Source of the DNA: Anthracocystis setariae
Taxonomy: Eukaryota > Basidiomycota > Ustilaginomycetes > Ustilaginales > Ustilaginaceae
Direction: 5' to 3'
NCBI GenBank assembly: GCA_928724745.1
Contig: CAKMXJ010000008.1
Coordinates: 434,001 to 498,000 of the forward strand
DNA: 64,000 nt
The notes under the pieces are model-generated. The model saw only the letters and a program-made list of their open reading frames with translations. It ran no database searches and was not told the DNA's origin. The translations under genes and the position numbers were made by a program. Numbering within the stretch: position 1 is the first letter of the stretch; the number at the start of each line of letters is the position of its first letter. Shown piece by piece: positions 39,583 through 50,015 of the stretch.

Positions 39583-40209
39583 TCATACTGGATGGAAGAG
39601 ACTTCTTAAAGGAACCGCATCTTGGTGCCTAGAGAAGCCCATGTACAACCTCGAACCTTTGGAATGAAGCGCCTTGCCAAAGCCTAAGAGATACATGAAG
39701 GGATGATCCTTCAACGCATAGACTTCGACCAGGGCTAGGAGAGACGTATGCCTCTCCTGTCCTTCCGGCAAGATCTGCTTCAAGGGAAAGCTGTTCCGCA
39801 AAGGAAAAGCAACGATGTCGCCCTCCTCTCCGAAGCCTGTTGAGGCTTTGCCGAGCCTCAACACAGATTTGCCAGATTGGTAAATGTTCAGTTGTTCAAA
39901 CAACTCGCGTCCCATAGCGATTTCGGTGGCTGGATTGAGTTGCAAAGGTTCGATGGCCGTGACTCGAGAATCCTGTACTAGGGGAAGCAGCTGGCGCCAC
40001 AACTGTGCTTGGAATTCATTGGAGGCATGCTTATGCCCGAGCTCTAACGGCTGGATTTCTGTCGGAGGCTGTTCGTTGAGGTTCAGGGTCCGCCTTACGA
40101 TAGCAGGATGGAGTCTGCTGGTGTGGGTGGGAGTTTGTTGATGGTCGACCGCCACGATTCGTGATCCGAGGAGAAGGACCAAAGCTAGACACGCACCGAG
40201 GATGACCAT
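39583..40209 (-). CDS. Secreted protein SP15 (candidate effector)
   Basis: 208 residues, signal peptide MVILGACLALVLLLGSRIVA. The mature part shares its plan with SP16: LNLNEQPP / IDLNMPAP, EIQPLELGHK / TQPLGLQPK, FGEEGDIVAFPLR / VGRPGWTVAFPVQ, RHTSLLALVEVYALK / GVTLWAFLEVYPVK and MYLLGFGKAL / LYLLGYGRNH. The AFPL and LLGFG strands correspond to the strand ending in Pro and the L-x-G-h strand of other members. No cysteine in the mature part. A TTATGC-type A/T box is near 40266. Tandem duplicate of SP16. Confidence 0.87.
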   Translation of the reverse strand: MVILGACLALVLLLGSRIVAVDHQQTPTHTSRLHPAIVRRTLNLNEQPPTEIQPLELGHKHASNEFQAQLWRQLLPLVQDSRVTAIEPLQLNPATEIAMGRELFEQLNIYQSGKSVLRLGKASTGFGEEGDIVAFPLRNSFPLKQILPEGQERHTSLLALVEVYALKDHPFMYLLGFGKALHSKGSRLYMGFSRHQDAVPLRSLFHPV

Positions 40210-40313
40210 TTTGCGAGGTGTGAGAGGCCATCAACTTCCGCAATTCTGTATCTGGGAACGGAATGAATTTATGCTTTTGAATCTTACCCGTGTGGCGTCC
40301 ACCAATATGGAAA

Positions 40314-40550
40314 CTAAGAATGATGGAAAGTAAGAATGGTGTTCACATCATGTCTATGCAGTGCTGTTGAAGCGGCAGAAGATCCTCCAGCCTCCGACTC
40401 AAGCTCCCAGCTGCTTTGCAAGACTTTCAAATGAAGAGCCGGTGACACATAGGCTTGTGCGATTGGTGTAAGTGTGGGAAAGATTTGATGAGGCTCGCCC
40501 ACCGAAAAGATGCGAGTTCGACAATCGCACTTTGATTTCCGGCTGTGCAT
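40314..40550 (-). pseudogene. Possible SP12-14-type effector relic
   Basis: A 78-codon frame between SP15 and SP16 without signal peptide. It contains RIFSVGEPHQIFPTLTP followed by ALHLKVLQ. This resembles the FQHIFPTI / FHYIFPGV strand region and the next strand of SP13 and SP14. The match is short and may be chance. Confidence 0.3.
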
Positions 40551-40673
40551 CTCTCGCCATCTTCAATGACAGAATGCGATTGTGCTACCAACTTTTTGTG
40601 CGCTAGGGGGGAGGCAGACTAGGAGGAAAGAAGCTTCCTCGAAGAGACTTCGAATGCAGCCTACCGTGTCGAC

Positions 40674-41396
40674 TCATATGGCTGTTCTGAGGCTCTTTAA
40701 GTCGAGCTCTTCGGCATGAAGACCCGGATCTCCGTCGAGCAAGCTCGTGAGTGAAGCCGAAAGCTGTTGGTACCCTGCATCCTTCTTCAGACTCCTATCG
40801 TCTGGATGGTTCCTTCCGTATCCGAGCAGGTACAGATAGGGATCGTATTTCACTGGATATACCTCCAAGAATGCCCACAAGGTCACTCCTGCAGGTGAAA
40901 ACCTTCGCAACTGTCGTGTCCTTTGGACAGGAAATGCCACGGTCCACCCTGGCCTGCCGACAAGATTGTGCGCCCTACTCACAATGAGAAAATTGTTCTG
41001 CTCTCTACGTTCTTGAAGCTGTCGGAACAGCTCGACTCCCACAGGACGTACGGCGGCATCGTCAAATTTGACTCTGTGGAAGCCACTTGTCCCTGGAAAC
41101 ATAGCTGGAATGTGGCTGAAAAGCCAATTCAGAGTGGAATCATCGATCGGCTTGGGCTGCAAGCCTAGCGGCTGCGTTCCGGCTGGCGCAGGCATGTTCA
41201 AGTCTATGTTGAGAGGAGGCCGTCGGCTGGATCGCTGGACTTGTTCCGTCAGAACCAGAGGAGTACCATCCTGAGATGAAATTCCCGAAGGGAAGTCAGT
41301 GACTGTTGTACTTCCCGCAGCCCAAGAACATCCGTCGAGGAGCAGAACGGCCAAAGCCATAAGTTGGACCATGAATCGGCGAGTGTGGATCAGCAT
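40674..41396 (-). CDS. Secreted protein SP16 (candidate effector)
   Basis: 240 residues, signal peptide FMVQLMALAVLLLDGCSWA; the ATG at 41372 is an alternative start. The mature part contains RRPPLNIDLNMPAP, VGVELFRQLQERREQ (SP15: MGRELFEQLNIYQSG), GWTVAFPVQRTRQLR, LWAFLEVYPVKYDPY and LYLLGYGRNHPDD, all with counterparts in SP15. It is longer than SP15 at the C-terminus. No cysteine after the signal region. A TATAAT-like sequence (coding strand CCTATAATTCC) is about 30 bases upstream of the longer start, which favours the second ATG. Confidence 0.87.
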   Translation of the reverse strand: MLIHTRRFMVQLMALAVLLLDGCSWAAGSTTVTDFPSGISSQDGTPLVLTEQVQRSSRRPPLNIDLNMPAPAGTQPLGLQPKPIDDSTLNWLFSHIPAMFPGTSGFHRVKFDDAAVRPVGVELFRQLQERREQNNFLIVSRAHNLVGRPGWTVAFPVQRTRQLRRFSPAGVTLWAFLEVYPVKYDPYLYLLGYGRNHPDDRSLKKDAGYQQLSASLTSLLDGDPGLHAEELDLKSLRTAI

Positions 41397-42420
41397 CAGA
41401 GACAGACTAGCGCTTGGTTGTGGAATTATAGGATGTAGGTGATTGGGTTTAATCTGGTTGGTGTCAGCACAGGAACTTGCTCCTGAACTTTCAGCGCAGA
41501 GAAATCAATGAGTCACAGATGGAGTTTCGCCGCACCTTTGTCTCCAGGCAGTGACACAGGCTGGATCCTGCCAAGTTGCCGAATACGGCACCGAGAATCG
41601 ATCTTCTTAGGTCAGGTAATTGATTGTGGTCTTTGAGCTACTGCGGCAACGCACTCGAGTCACCGATTCTGCACCCAAGGCTAGTCAACTCGAGGCCTTG
41701 CTTCATGACTGAACCTCAAACGATGTGAAGCCTTGATCGAACTACTGTAGTGCGCAGGAGGAAAGAAGGACGTGGCGTGATGTACTGTAGTGGACTGGTC
41801 GATTCATTCAGATTCTCACATTACCACAGCTTAGCTGTAATCACATGAACAACGGGACCCACATCGCCGACAAAAGCACTGGGTGCCGTCCTTTCATGAG
41901 CACGTTCAGCATTGGACCGGCGCAATTGCCGCCGAAGTCTTCATTCTCATTCGTGCAGCATCATCTTTTCTTGCCCACATCTGGCCGCGGCGATTTTTCG
42001 CGCGATTGCCCATCTGGATTACCGTATGGTTGACAGTCACTGTTCACTAAGGACCCGAATGTATGGGAGAACCCATTTGATCGGACTGGAGCGGTGAGCG
42101 GTGAATGGCAACAGACTCTGCCTCCCACCAACATCGCGTATTATAGTAAGATATAATAAGATCATCATAAGCGGGCGTGCATATGAACATTTGGCTCAAA
42201 CATTCCCGGCATCGTCACTTGGCTTGAATGGAAGTTCAGAAGCTTCTTGGCGGCTTTGTCTGATCCTCAGCTAGCAGAAGGATGGTATCCGTCGTGCATG
42301 TACATAAAGAGGCACGCAGGCACCATCCGCTCTCGTTCCAGCCAGCTCCATAGTCCACTTTTAACCTTTCTCTGCAGGACTAATTGCTGGCTTTCTTCCT
42401 TCCGCAGGCGGATCATCATC
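41397..42420. other. Divergent spacer between SP16 and SP17
   Basis: This 1-kb region holds the promoters of both genes, since SP17 is on the plus strand. ACTGTAGTG words recur near 41743-41800. A TACATAAAG at 42300-42308 is a possible SP17 box. No gene is seen. Confidence 0.5.
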
Positions 42421-43233
42421 ATGAGACGTTTTTCGCTTCAAGTCTTTGCGTTTGGGGTAAGTGACGAAGGTAACATCCCATCATTGGCATGACGCGTCTC
42501 TGACTCTAAGGTGTCAATCATATATCAGTGCCTTTTTGCTGTGCTCGTTGGAACGGCCAAGGCGCTGCCGAAATTGCCAGCATCACGATCTCAGGTTGAA
42601 GCAGCCCTCGACATGATACACGAGACGGGTCCAAACCACATCATGCCAGAAGACAATCTAGCCAAAAGACTGTACCAGCTTGCTTTCCTGGAAACGGACC
42701 CCAAGCAGCCCGACGCGCTTTTTCTCGCTCTACAGAGTCAAACTTTTTACCGCATGATGATCGATCGCTACCTGGACCTCAAGATTCAACCCATCTTCGA
42801 TCGTATCCGAAACGGGCATGAGGTTGAAGTGACGTACACAGTGGCTCCAAACCGTCGGGTTGGCTTCGATCCTCAACGCGCTTACAGATTCTATGATGCC
42901 CTCGTTGGTGATTTCTGGCGTCACTACGCCTCCATGTACGTTGGGGCCACCGCTGCCCAGCTACGAGCCGAGAATAAACGACTACAAGCAGGATTTGGTA
43001 GCTTGGGCAGCGCGTTTGTCGACCTGCCACATGACAAGAAGAATGCGTTCTCCTACCTTCAACAGCGAGCTGCCGATGAGCTATTTAGGGTTCATCGCGA
43101 GCTTCTCAGCCAGAATGTCTTTCAGTACCACCTTGACAGAGAGGTCGGCAAGGCACTTGCTGGTAGTCCACACCTGGAACGACAACTCTCCGGCTTTGAA
43201 GCTTCCACTTCATCTGCACGATCATCCGAGTAG
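42421..43233 (+). CDS. Secreted protein SP17, spliced, plus strand (candidate effector)
   Basis: Exon 1 is 42421-42456 (12 codons) and exon 2 is 42529-43233. The 72-base intron has a GTAAGT donor and a TATCAG acceptor, with CTGAC about 25 bases upstream as a branch site. Splicing in frame creates the signal peptide MRRFSLQVFAFG joined to CLFAVLVGTAKA; neither exon alone has one. An acceptor at 42510 would also keep frame but sits too close to the branch site. The 246-residue protein is mainly alpha-helical (LAKRLYQLAFLE, FYDALVGDFWRHYASMY, QQRAADELFRVHREL) and lacks the YLG/LHG pattern, so it looks like a different fold. No cysteine in the mature part. It is the only plus-strand effector candidate here. 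Confidence 0.8.
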
Positions 43234-43680
43234 TACGCCTTCAATCGTCCGAGTTGCAGCTCGTGCTGAAGGACAAGAGCCTTGGTGCTGAAATTCCAGC
43301 CCGCTCCATCTTAATGCTTTCCATATGATCCCAAACTCGACTACAGTATGTCACTATGCCGGTCCTATACTTTCCTTCTCGACATCGTCCGAGTGGTTGG
43401 TTGCTATACTGTCGCTCAGACAGCTCCTCTGGCCTTTATCAGCAAGTCGCAATTCAACCCACCCCCCCCCCCTCGCCAATGCTCGTGTGGCGCTGGGCTG
43501 AAGGTAGATGCTAAAATGGCGTAAGCTCTTAGCTCTCCGTAATTGCACAGCTGCAGCTTGAGCTCTTTCACAGTAACATTGGAAAGCGACTAAATACATC
43601 GAACAGACCATCAGAGAAGTACGAAAAGTGACGATATGCTGGCAAGTGCAGAATTGATTTGAATGCCTAAGTGGATCGCA
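43234..43680. other. Convergent spacer between SP17 and SP18
   Basis: Contains a short C run near 43461-43472. No gene is seen. Confidence 0.45.
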
Positions 43681-44643
43681 TCAGACAGATGGTCTCACGA
43701 ACTCTATCAGAGTTTTGACATTTTTGTTCTTCTGAAGGTTCTGAACGAATCTGACTCGATCCAAAACATCCAGCAACGCATAGCCGTACCATGTGATGTC
43801 AGGGAGCTTGTGGGGCCGAATACCGATGAACGCAAAGCCGACCTTTGTGTCTGGCTCAGCATCGACGAGAAGGTGTCTGACGCTGTCCCGATGAATGGGG
43901 ACTGCAAAGATACGGCCTGTGTGATCCTTGGTTGGGGTGATGAAGATAGCTTGCTTGGATTCCAGCTGCAACTCGAGCTGTTTGCGAAGGAGCCCAATTG
44001 GATGCGGTCTTTTAGGGCTGTATAGTGCAAGGGTAGTGTGATCGATGTGTGCTCTTCGAAGCCTATCCTCCATTTGCCTACGAATGTGATATAGCTCCAA
44101 GTACCGCTCGTCCTGATGTTGAGGCGATTTTCCAAACTCGGGAATGACTTCTCGTATAAAATAAGGCTCAGCAGATGAAGAGGGTTGCCTAATTTCAGCT
44201 GCTGCTGGGGCAGGAGGAGGCTGTCCGAATAGATGGTGTAAGAGTAAGTTGGCATCAGTTGTTGAAGTCGAAGGGTCATGCGGAGGTACTCCGAATTGCG
44301 CGTGGTACATCTGCTGAGGAAGCTGCTCATACACGCTTTGCCGTTCAGTAGTAGCGGGAATCTCATGGGGTGGACCCTCGGGGTACAAAGGAGGTCGGGA
44401 AGGATGACCCTGGTGCGGGCTCACCGATAATCCCTCGGAATCGGTACGATCGAGATCATAAAGCTCTTGGCTCGGATGGGGGTGCCCCATAGCCACCTGT
44501 TGCTCGTATCGGAATCCCGATTGCCCCGAGAGATCGCTGTGTGACCTTTCATCGCTGCCAGCCCCAAGTACGGGCAATGTCCACAGCAGAAGAAAGATCA
44601 AGAAATAGGATTGACCATGATCGAAGAAGCTGTTGGCTCGCAT
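43681..44643 (-). CDS. Secreted protein SP18 (candidate effector)
   Basis: 320 residues from the ATG at 44643, signal peptide YFLIFLLLWTLPVLGAG after a polar n-region. A Pro/Gln/His/Ser-rich linker of about 130 residues follows. The folded part starts near IREVIPEFGK and includes a helix HIRRQMEDRLRRAHI, HTTLALYSPKRPHP, AIFITPTKDHTGRIFAVPI, KVGFAFIGIRPHK, WYGYALLDV and a C-terminal helix. SP19 has matching blocks (VREVLPLHGD, AVFLDPTPDRKGRLLGIPI, LAFLAYLSH). No cysteine in the mature part. Likely tandem relatives. A TTAAGT box lies about 60 bases upstream. Confidence 0.86.
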   Translation of the reverse strand: MRANSFFDHGQSYFLIFLLLWTLPVLGAGSDERSHSDLSGQSGFRYEQQVAMGHPHPSQELYDLDRTDSEGLSVSPHQGHPSRPPLYPEGPPHEIPATTERQSVYEQLPQQMYHAQFGVPPHDPSTSTTDANLLLHHLFGQPPPAPAAAEIRQPSSSAEPYFIREVIPEFGKSPQHQDERYLELYHIRRQMEDRLRRAHIDHTTLALYSPKRPHPIGLLRKQLELQLESKQAIFITPTKDHTGRIFAVPIHRDSVRHLLVDAEPDTKVGFAFIGIRPHKLPDITWYGYALLDVLDRVRFVQNLQKNKNVKTLIEFVRPSV

Positions 44644-45826
44644 CGTGACTCGCAACGGATTAGAATGTTGATCTATCATCAGATGGATTTGCTGTACGAC
44701 GGTCTACTTAAGTCGTATCGGACCGTGGAAGTCTGCTTGGCACCTTCAGCACCTCTTTGACCTTCGGCTAGAGTGTTCCGACAATCACTCTGTCTATCCG
44801 CCCCTGACCCACCGCCTGGATCCCATTGTCTCAAATCTCACTGTCGTACATCCGTAAAGCGACTGTGTCTAATGAGATCAACCGTATCCTAGTGAAGCAA
44901 CACTCGATCCTAACCGAAACTACCGGCATTGACGTACCGAACCTTGCCAAGAAGCTTCATCCAAAGCCTAGAGCGGGCTTGTCCGTCTTTGGGCTGTTTT
45001 CCAAGCTCATATTCTCACGCCAGACTTTCTGGTACTCATGATCTGGGCGACGATTTTCATCGAAGGCTGTTGACGGTATTGTCATACTGAAATAGCTCAG
45101 CCGGCTTACTCGAGTGAGACTCATACTACTGTACGTACTGTACACTATGCAGCCCAGAGAAAAATGCAGATTTCCCGAAGCAAGTCGTGCAGTGAGGATG
45201 AGAAGGCATGCAGCTCGTGCGGTAGAGCGAGAGCGTCTGGGTGGGCGGAGCTGGCCTCATCACCCACCTTGGCCTTACTTTCACGTAGATTGCACTCCCT
45301 AAGCCATCGTTAGCACCATCATCTCCATTTCTCGCTAGGCCTGGCCTAGCGATTCAGCTCGTTTTTTTTTTTCCCCTCCCTGTAATCCGTCCCTTTGTCT
45401 TGCCGCTCGCCCTTTGCGCTCGACCAGCCCCCTCACGGCGGGCTGGGAACCTCCTTGAGCTTCACGCCTCACGGGTCTTGCCGCAATCACAATCCATTCA
45501 CAGCAGAAATTTTCCCCCCAGAAATCTTTCCCTACATTTTTGGCAAGTGAACGGCGCCGCAAATGTGTCAAAATTCGCGCTGCTAGCGACGCCCAAGCGG
45601 GATGATAAGGTTTGGACCCACATGCTTACATATTGCCAAGGGCAAAACCGATGTACGTATGCTGCCGTTGCCACATTTCATTTCAGGAGCCTCCTTCGCG
45701 AGTTCATCATCGTTTCATCCAAGCATATATCCTTCACATACATACATGGCTGACACAATGGATGAGAACACTGAATTTGCTGAAAGGGAAATGCGAGGCA
45801 AGACTCACGACTGAACGGTAATGGGT
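44644..45826. other. 1.2-kb spacer with a dispersed repeat copy
   Basis: No gene is supported. It includes a T-rich stretch near 45362-45372 and, at 45335-45480, an inverted copy of the repeat at 14037-14180. Confidence 0.5.
45335..45480 (-). repeat. Dispersed repeat, copy 2 (inverted)
   Basis: The reverse complement matches 14037-14180 through a series of shared blocks, including CCCGCCGTGAGGGGG and TCGCTAGG. It is diverged, hence old. Confidence 0.65.
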
Positions 45827-46669
45827 TCAGAGGCCATGTTCAAGGAAGTAAGTAAGCGGTTTAGAGTCATGTGAACGAGTCATTTGGCGAATGACATCGA
45901 GAATATTCGACTCTTGATGGGACAGATATGCAAGAAAAGCAAGTCTAGCAGGGCTCCGCTCGCGCGAAGGGTAGCCTTCTAGGATTGCCCATGGTAAAAC
46001 ACCGTCTATCCAGTCCGTGCCAAACACATCCGAGACGAATTTACGAGACAGGATGGGAATACCCAAGAGCCTGCCCTTCCGGTCCGGAGTAGGATCCAAG
46101 AAGACGGCGTACTGCCATTCGAGATGATCAAAAATGTGATTCTGCAGCACAGGAAGATGCGCATCACCGTGCAGAGGAAGCACTTCACGAACAGATGTAC
46201 CATCCCTTCCAAACTGTGCTAGACGATTGGCAAATCGAAGACGTATCGATCTTGAATAGAGCGGACTGGGTTTGTTTGCCGTGAACCTCGGAAACTCCAG
46301 ACCAGTCCTTTGTTCCAATTGCGAATGCTCATTTGTGGGGCTGGCGGATTCCATTGAGTTGAGCACAGGTGGAACGATGCTTGTTCCTGGACTACCATGC
46401 TGGGCAGGATTGTGAGCTACTCGCCTTACATCCAGCTCATCGTCAGATTCGTCAGATAAGTCATCATCCCAGTTGTACCGATGTAACCATGTGTTTGGAT
46501 GGAGAGGAATGCCTCTGATGTGTGCGGAAGGGGAAGATTCTCTTGCGGGAAGCTGATCGCTGGATCCTGTGGACAGCTGGTCCCCAGTCGCTAACGCAGC
46601 ATGGCTGAGAGACCAAACCACCTGAATGAAGGCCCACCCAATTGAAACGAATCTGTGTCCAATCTTCAT
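45827..46669 (-). CDS. Secreted protein SP19 (candidate effector)
   Basis: 280 residues with an N-terminal signal peptide (FVSIGWAFIQVVWSLSHAALA). An acidic stretch DDDLSDESDDELD sits near residue 70 in a linker. The folded part runs from VREVLPLHGDAHLPVL through HLEWQYAVFLDPTPD, GRLLGIPILSRKFVSDVFG, LPWAILEGY, ARLAFLAYLSHQ and a C-terminal helix. Related to SP18. No cysteine. A coding-strand CGTATAAGTAC box is about 65 bases upstream. Confidence 0.86.
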   Translation of the reverse strand: MKIGHRFVSIGWAFIQVVWSLSHAALATGDQLSTGSSDQLPARESSPSAHIRGIPLHPNTWLHRYNWDDDLSDESDDELDVRRVAHNPAQHGSPGTSIVPPVLNSMESASPTNEHSQLEQRTGLEFPRFTANKPSPLYSRSIRLRFANRLAQFGRDGTSVREVLPLHGDAHLPVLQNHIFDHLEWQYAVFLDPTPDRKGRLLGIPILSRKFVSDVFGTDWIDGVLPWAILEGYPSRERSPARLAFLAYLSHQESNILDVIRQMTRSHDSKPLTYFLEHGL

Positions 46670-47697
46670 TGTCTTTTGGAAGCCTCAGAGGATACCTTCT
46701 CAACTGAGGCCCTTTGGATTGTTAAGAGGCGTCAGTACTTATACGGTACGTGTCATGTGTTCCATCAGTGCTCACTGTACAGTGTCTGACAGGCCAATGC
46801 GCTCCGAGTTCTCGGCGTGGGAACACAATTTGCCGTTCTATGCGAGCCTGAGGAGAGATTGGGGAGTCGAACGATGCATCGATACAGTCGTGCATGTCAC
46901 ATATGAACTCGAGTTTGATACAGTACGATGCTTCAGCGAGCTCGGTTGTCAAAGAGAGTACGTACACACTACTGGTGATCCAGTTCATTTGGGCGCGCTG
47001 TAATGAGAGGAAATGCAGCCTTCTTTGTAACAGCTGCGGCATCTGCGTGTAATTTGGTACATCTGCGCAAAGGAGGAACCCTTTTGTCTCAGCCAAAGTA
47101 TGACGAGAGCCGAGGAAAACACGCTGGTGGAGAGTTTGGGCATCTCTATCAATCATTTGGTAACGTCTCAGCGCCTTGATATCGAAATTCCCACGATACT
47201 GTTGCATCAATATGGAAAATGCGCTCAGAGTCGTAACAAGGCAGAGTCTGATGAACTTGGTCGCGGGGCTTCGATTGTTACTTATCCCACTCATACTCAA
47301 TTCGCCTTTCACACGCAGGCATTTCCCACGCCAAAACAGATGAACTAGATGGTGTAAACTCCCACTGTGCTGATCTGCCTGCGCTAGCTTGATGAGATTC
47401 AAGAGGTTTGATTGCAGCGAGACCACAGAGGCTGGGAGCTTCGTCGTAAGCTCGAGCATGAAGGTCGAGCGACGCGCACCAAGGGAGGGTGTACGCCGAA
47501 GGGAAACCCAAACGAGACAGTTCGGTATGCAAGCCCTATCGAGTTGTGAAGAAGATGAACGTGAGAAGAAAGAAGACATAAAGGGCGCCCATGCAGACGC
47601 TCTCGCCCTTTGGCAGAAATTGGGCTGTCTGCCGATTTCAATGAAGTGTCCCTCCGAAGAGAAGGGAGCTGGTGAACTTCGATGTTCCAAAGCAGAA
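46670..47697. other. 1-kb spacer between SP19 and SP20
   Basis: The SP19 box is near 46735-46744. A long minus-strand frame crosses this region (46722-47819) but ends inside the SP19 promoter and overlaps SP20. A part of it (RVFLGSRHTLAETKGFLLCADV) vaguely recalls the YLG/P strand pair, so a decayed effector is possible, not shown. Confidence 0.4.
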
Positions 47698-48339
47698 TTA
47701 CATGCCATGAAAGTGGTTTGACAGCAAGCGGTACAGATCAAGCGTAAATGGGCCCGTTCTATCTGTTCCTCCATCTGCTCCGAGAAGTCGTTGAAGCAAA
47801 TCGTTCCGGTTGGCAACATCTACGCCCAAAAACCCGTGCAAGTAGGCCAACCTTGGTTGACCACGGTGGGTTTGACCTGAAGGTGCGATTGTGATCATGG
47901 CCATCTTTACACTACCAATAAGGTTCCTTCCTAGATAGCGGTCTACGTCCTCTTCTACCGGAACGGCATAAACGTGACCAGAGTAGCGAGGATCCGCATT
48001 CTGTCCGAGGTAGAGAAGATTCTTGACATAGAGATTACGATTCAATTCCCTTCGAACCATCTCACCTGCACGGCTGTATTCGCCCAACGATGGTCGAAGA
48101 TAAGCGACTTGCTGCGGCCTAGCTCCAAGATTCTGTAGGTGATCTTGGGCCGTCTCAGCCCAGAGGCGAAGATCGTTTTGGTGGAGAGGTGCGGACGAAA
48201 GTCGGGGGGCTTGGTAGCCTGTGTTCGAGTTGCGATCCATAGGCACTGGTGTAGGTGCCACCATTGATATGGTTCCAAGAAACAGGAACAGGCAGATCCA
48301 AAGGCTTCCTTGAGTGACAGGTGAGTTGATAAAGTGCAT
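47698..48339 (-). CDS. Secreted protein SP20 (candidate effector)
   Basis: 213 residues from the ATG at 48339, signal peptide GSLWICLFLFLGTISMVA, cleavage near APTPVP. The folded part has a helix with LRLWAETAQDHLQNLG, VRRELNRNLYVKNLLYLGQN, GHVYAVPVEEDVDRYLG, VKMAMITIAPSG, PRLAYLHGFLGVDV and a C-terminal helix. This is one of the clearest examples of the YLG ... YAVP ... LHG pattern that runs to SP29. No cysteine in the mature part. A coding-strand CTATAAGTAGC box is about 80 bases upstream. Confidence 0.88.
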   Translation of the reverse strand: MHFINSPVTQGSLWICLFLFLGTISMVAPTPVPMDRNSNTGYQAPRLSSAPLHQNDLRLWAETAQDHLQNLGARPQQVAYLRPSLGEYSRAGEMVRRELNRNLYVKNLLYLGQNADPRYSGHVYAVPVEEDVDRYLGRNLIGSVKMAMITIAPSGQTHRGQPRLAYLHGFLGVDVANRNDLLQRLLGADGGTDRTGPFTLDLYRLLSNHFHGM

Positions 48340-48893
48340 GTTCTCGACGCTAGAGGGTGTTGTGACTGAGTATATGGACGTTTGCTGCTTCAGTCTTATG
48401 GTCAACATCATTCACGAGCGCTACTTATAGTTTGTTGTCAGAGGAAAGTGCGAAAATACTTTTCTGGAACACAGCCAGCACCTTCTCGGCGAGCTCGCTC
48501 AGAAAAAAATTGCAACAGCCCAGCGAGCAGACATCCCCAGGCTCGCGTTCATAGTTCATCTATGTAGTATCGTGGGAAATCGTTGGTGGCAATACCACGA
48601 TGTTGTCACCGATCATCATCATCCTGGAGGGGAGCAAAACTTTTCATGTGTCACGTTGTCATTCCTTCGGACGTCGCCTTTCGGATCCTGCCGTGAGAAA
48701 TAAAAAATCTCTGAACTGCCTGACTCGAATGTTCGGAGCTGCACGGACTCTGAACAAGCATATGATGAGGTCCTTTCTCTCCAGCAGTTTTTCACTAGAA
48801 CGTTCACGATCGAAGTCGACAGATTCACACCGACATGGGCACATCAGTGACCAACCGATCTAGATCTGATGAAAGGAAGATCTTGTATGGAGC
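48340..48893. other. Spacer between SP20 and SP21
   Basis: SP20 TATA box near 48421-48428. No gene is seen. Confidence 0.45.
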
Positions 48894-49619
48894 TCATACA
48901 ACATGACGTCCCCGATCAAAGATGGGCAGTAATTCATGCGGATGTGTGTGGGTGATGACGTCAAAGAGAGATCTGCTCTTCCTGCTGCTCTCTATGTGTC
49001 TTTGAACCGATTCGATGTTCATCGGCTCTAATTTTGCATATCCATGCACGCCCAACGTCATCAGCGAGTTTACTGGTTGCGTAGCAGGTGTAGAAATCAA
49101 CACCATCGAGGGAGAATCTAGACCCAATGCACCTCGGCTAGCATCACCAAGCCTGGCTGCTGTCGGTTCGTTACCTGGATTCAAGGCTACCGCAGTGAAG
49201 TAGAAGTCCCGTAAAGCGTAGGGCCATAAGACTCGACTTCCAACGTACAAAAGGGATTTCGAATGCATGCGATCGACAAGATCGGACTTCAACGCTGCCA
49301 GAGAATCGGTAGATAGCTGATGGATGCTGGAAGCGTGCGAATATAGGATTGCAGGGAGACGCACCATGTTCCATGAACGTATCTCCGAGTCGAGGTTGTG
49401 GAAATGCCACTCGTAGTGACGAAGATCCCTCTCGCCTAAAGGTTCCAGTTTTGCTCGCCTGAGTCGATCGTGGACATAATCTTGAATTCCAGCGCTGGAT
49501 ATCGATGACGATCCGGACGAGGAAGCTGCGTTCTCCATCGGGACACATAGAGCGACTGACAGAAGCGAGGCCACCGCCAACGCCAAATGGATTGGACGGA
49601 AGTTGATCGTGTTTCGCAT
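48894..49619 (-). CDS. Secreted protein SP21 (candidate effector)
   Basis: 241 residues from the ATG at 49619, signal peptide HLALAVASLLSVALC after MRNTINFRP. A Ser-rich patch follows, then RHYEWHFHNLDSEIRSWN, LVDRMHSKSLLYVGSRV, DFYFTAVALNP, SPSMVLISTPA, LMTLGVHGYAKLE and a C-terminal helix. Same pattern as SP20 (KNLLYLG, LHGFLGV). No cysteine in the mature part. The first 22 codons of the longer frame are polar and were left out. Confidence 0.86.
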   Translation of the reverse strand: MRNTINFRPIHLALAVASLLSVALCVPMENAASSSGSSSISSAGIQDYVHDRLRRAKLEPLGERDLRHYEWHFHNLDSEIRSWNMVRLPAILYSHASSIHQLSTDSLAALKSDLVDRMHSKSLLYVGSRVLWPYALRDFYFTAVALNPGNEPTAARLGDASRGALGLDSPSMVLISTPATQPVNSLMTLGVHGYAKLEPMNIESVQRHIESSRKSRSLFDVITHTHPHELLPIFDRGRHVV

Positions 49620-50015
49620 GACGAGGACACTACTGAGATCTTCGTTTGGTGGCAGAGATTCCGATAGTGTGCTGTAAAGGATCAAAGTGACATGGGGAAG
49701 GTCCCTTGGAGGCAGGGAAACGGAACTGTTTTATCGAGGCGTCACTCTGGTCCAGTCCACCAATGAGCACACTGCGAAGCTTAGGGGGCGATCACAAAGC
49801 GACCCTCGGATTGATCCGCATCGTGAGAGACTTCATCAAACACTTGCAGCGAAGGTCGATGCTTGCCCTGTACCATTAGCTGCCAAGGCGTGTTGCATAT
49901 TAAGATGCCTGATGTGAAGTGACGCCCACCCGAGATTAAACAGTACTGCATGCTTAGATTTTTACTTGTTTTGTTTTGTTTTCTTTTCTTTTCTTTTCTT
50001 TTTTCGTCATTGACA
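49620..50015. other. Spacer between SP21 and the MITE
   Basis: SP21 promoter region, then a TTTTG/TTTTC simple repeat at about 49965-50003. No gene is seen. Confidence 0.45.

Noticed and set aside
42457..42510. Alternative SP17 intron ending at 42510
   Set aside because: Leaves only a few bases between the branch-like CTGAC and the acceptor and inserts polar residues into the signal peptide.
46722..47819. 365-codon minus-strand open frame
   Set aside because: It ends inside the SP19 promoter, overlaps SP20 coding sequence by about 120 bases, and has no signal peptide or consistent family match. Only a short stretch faintly recalls the effector pattern.
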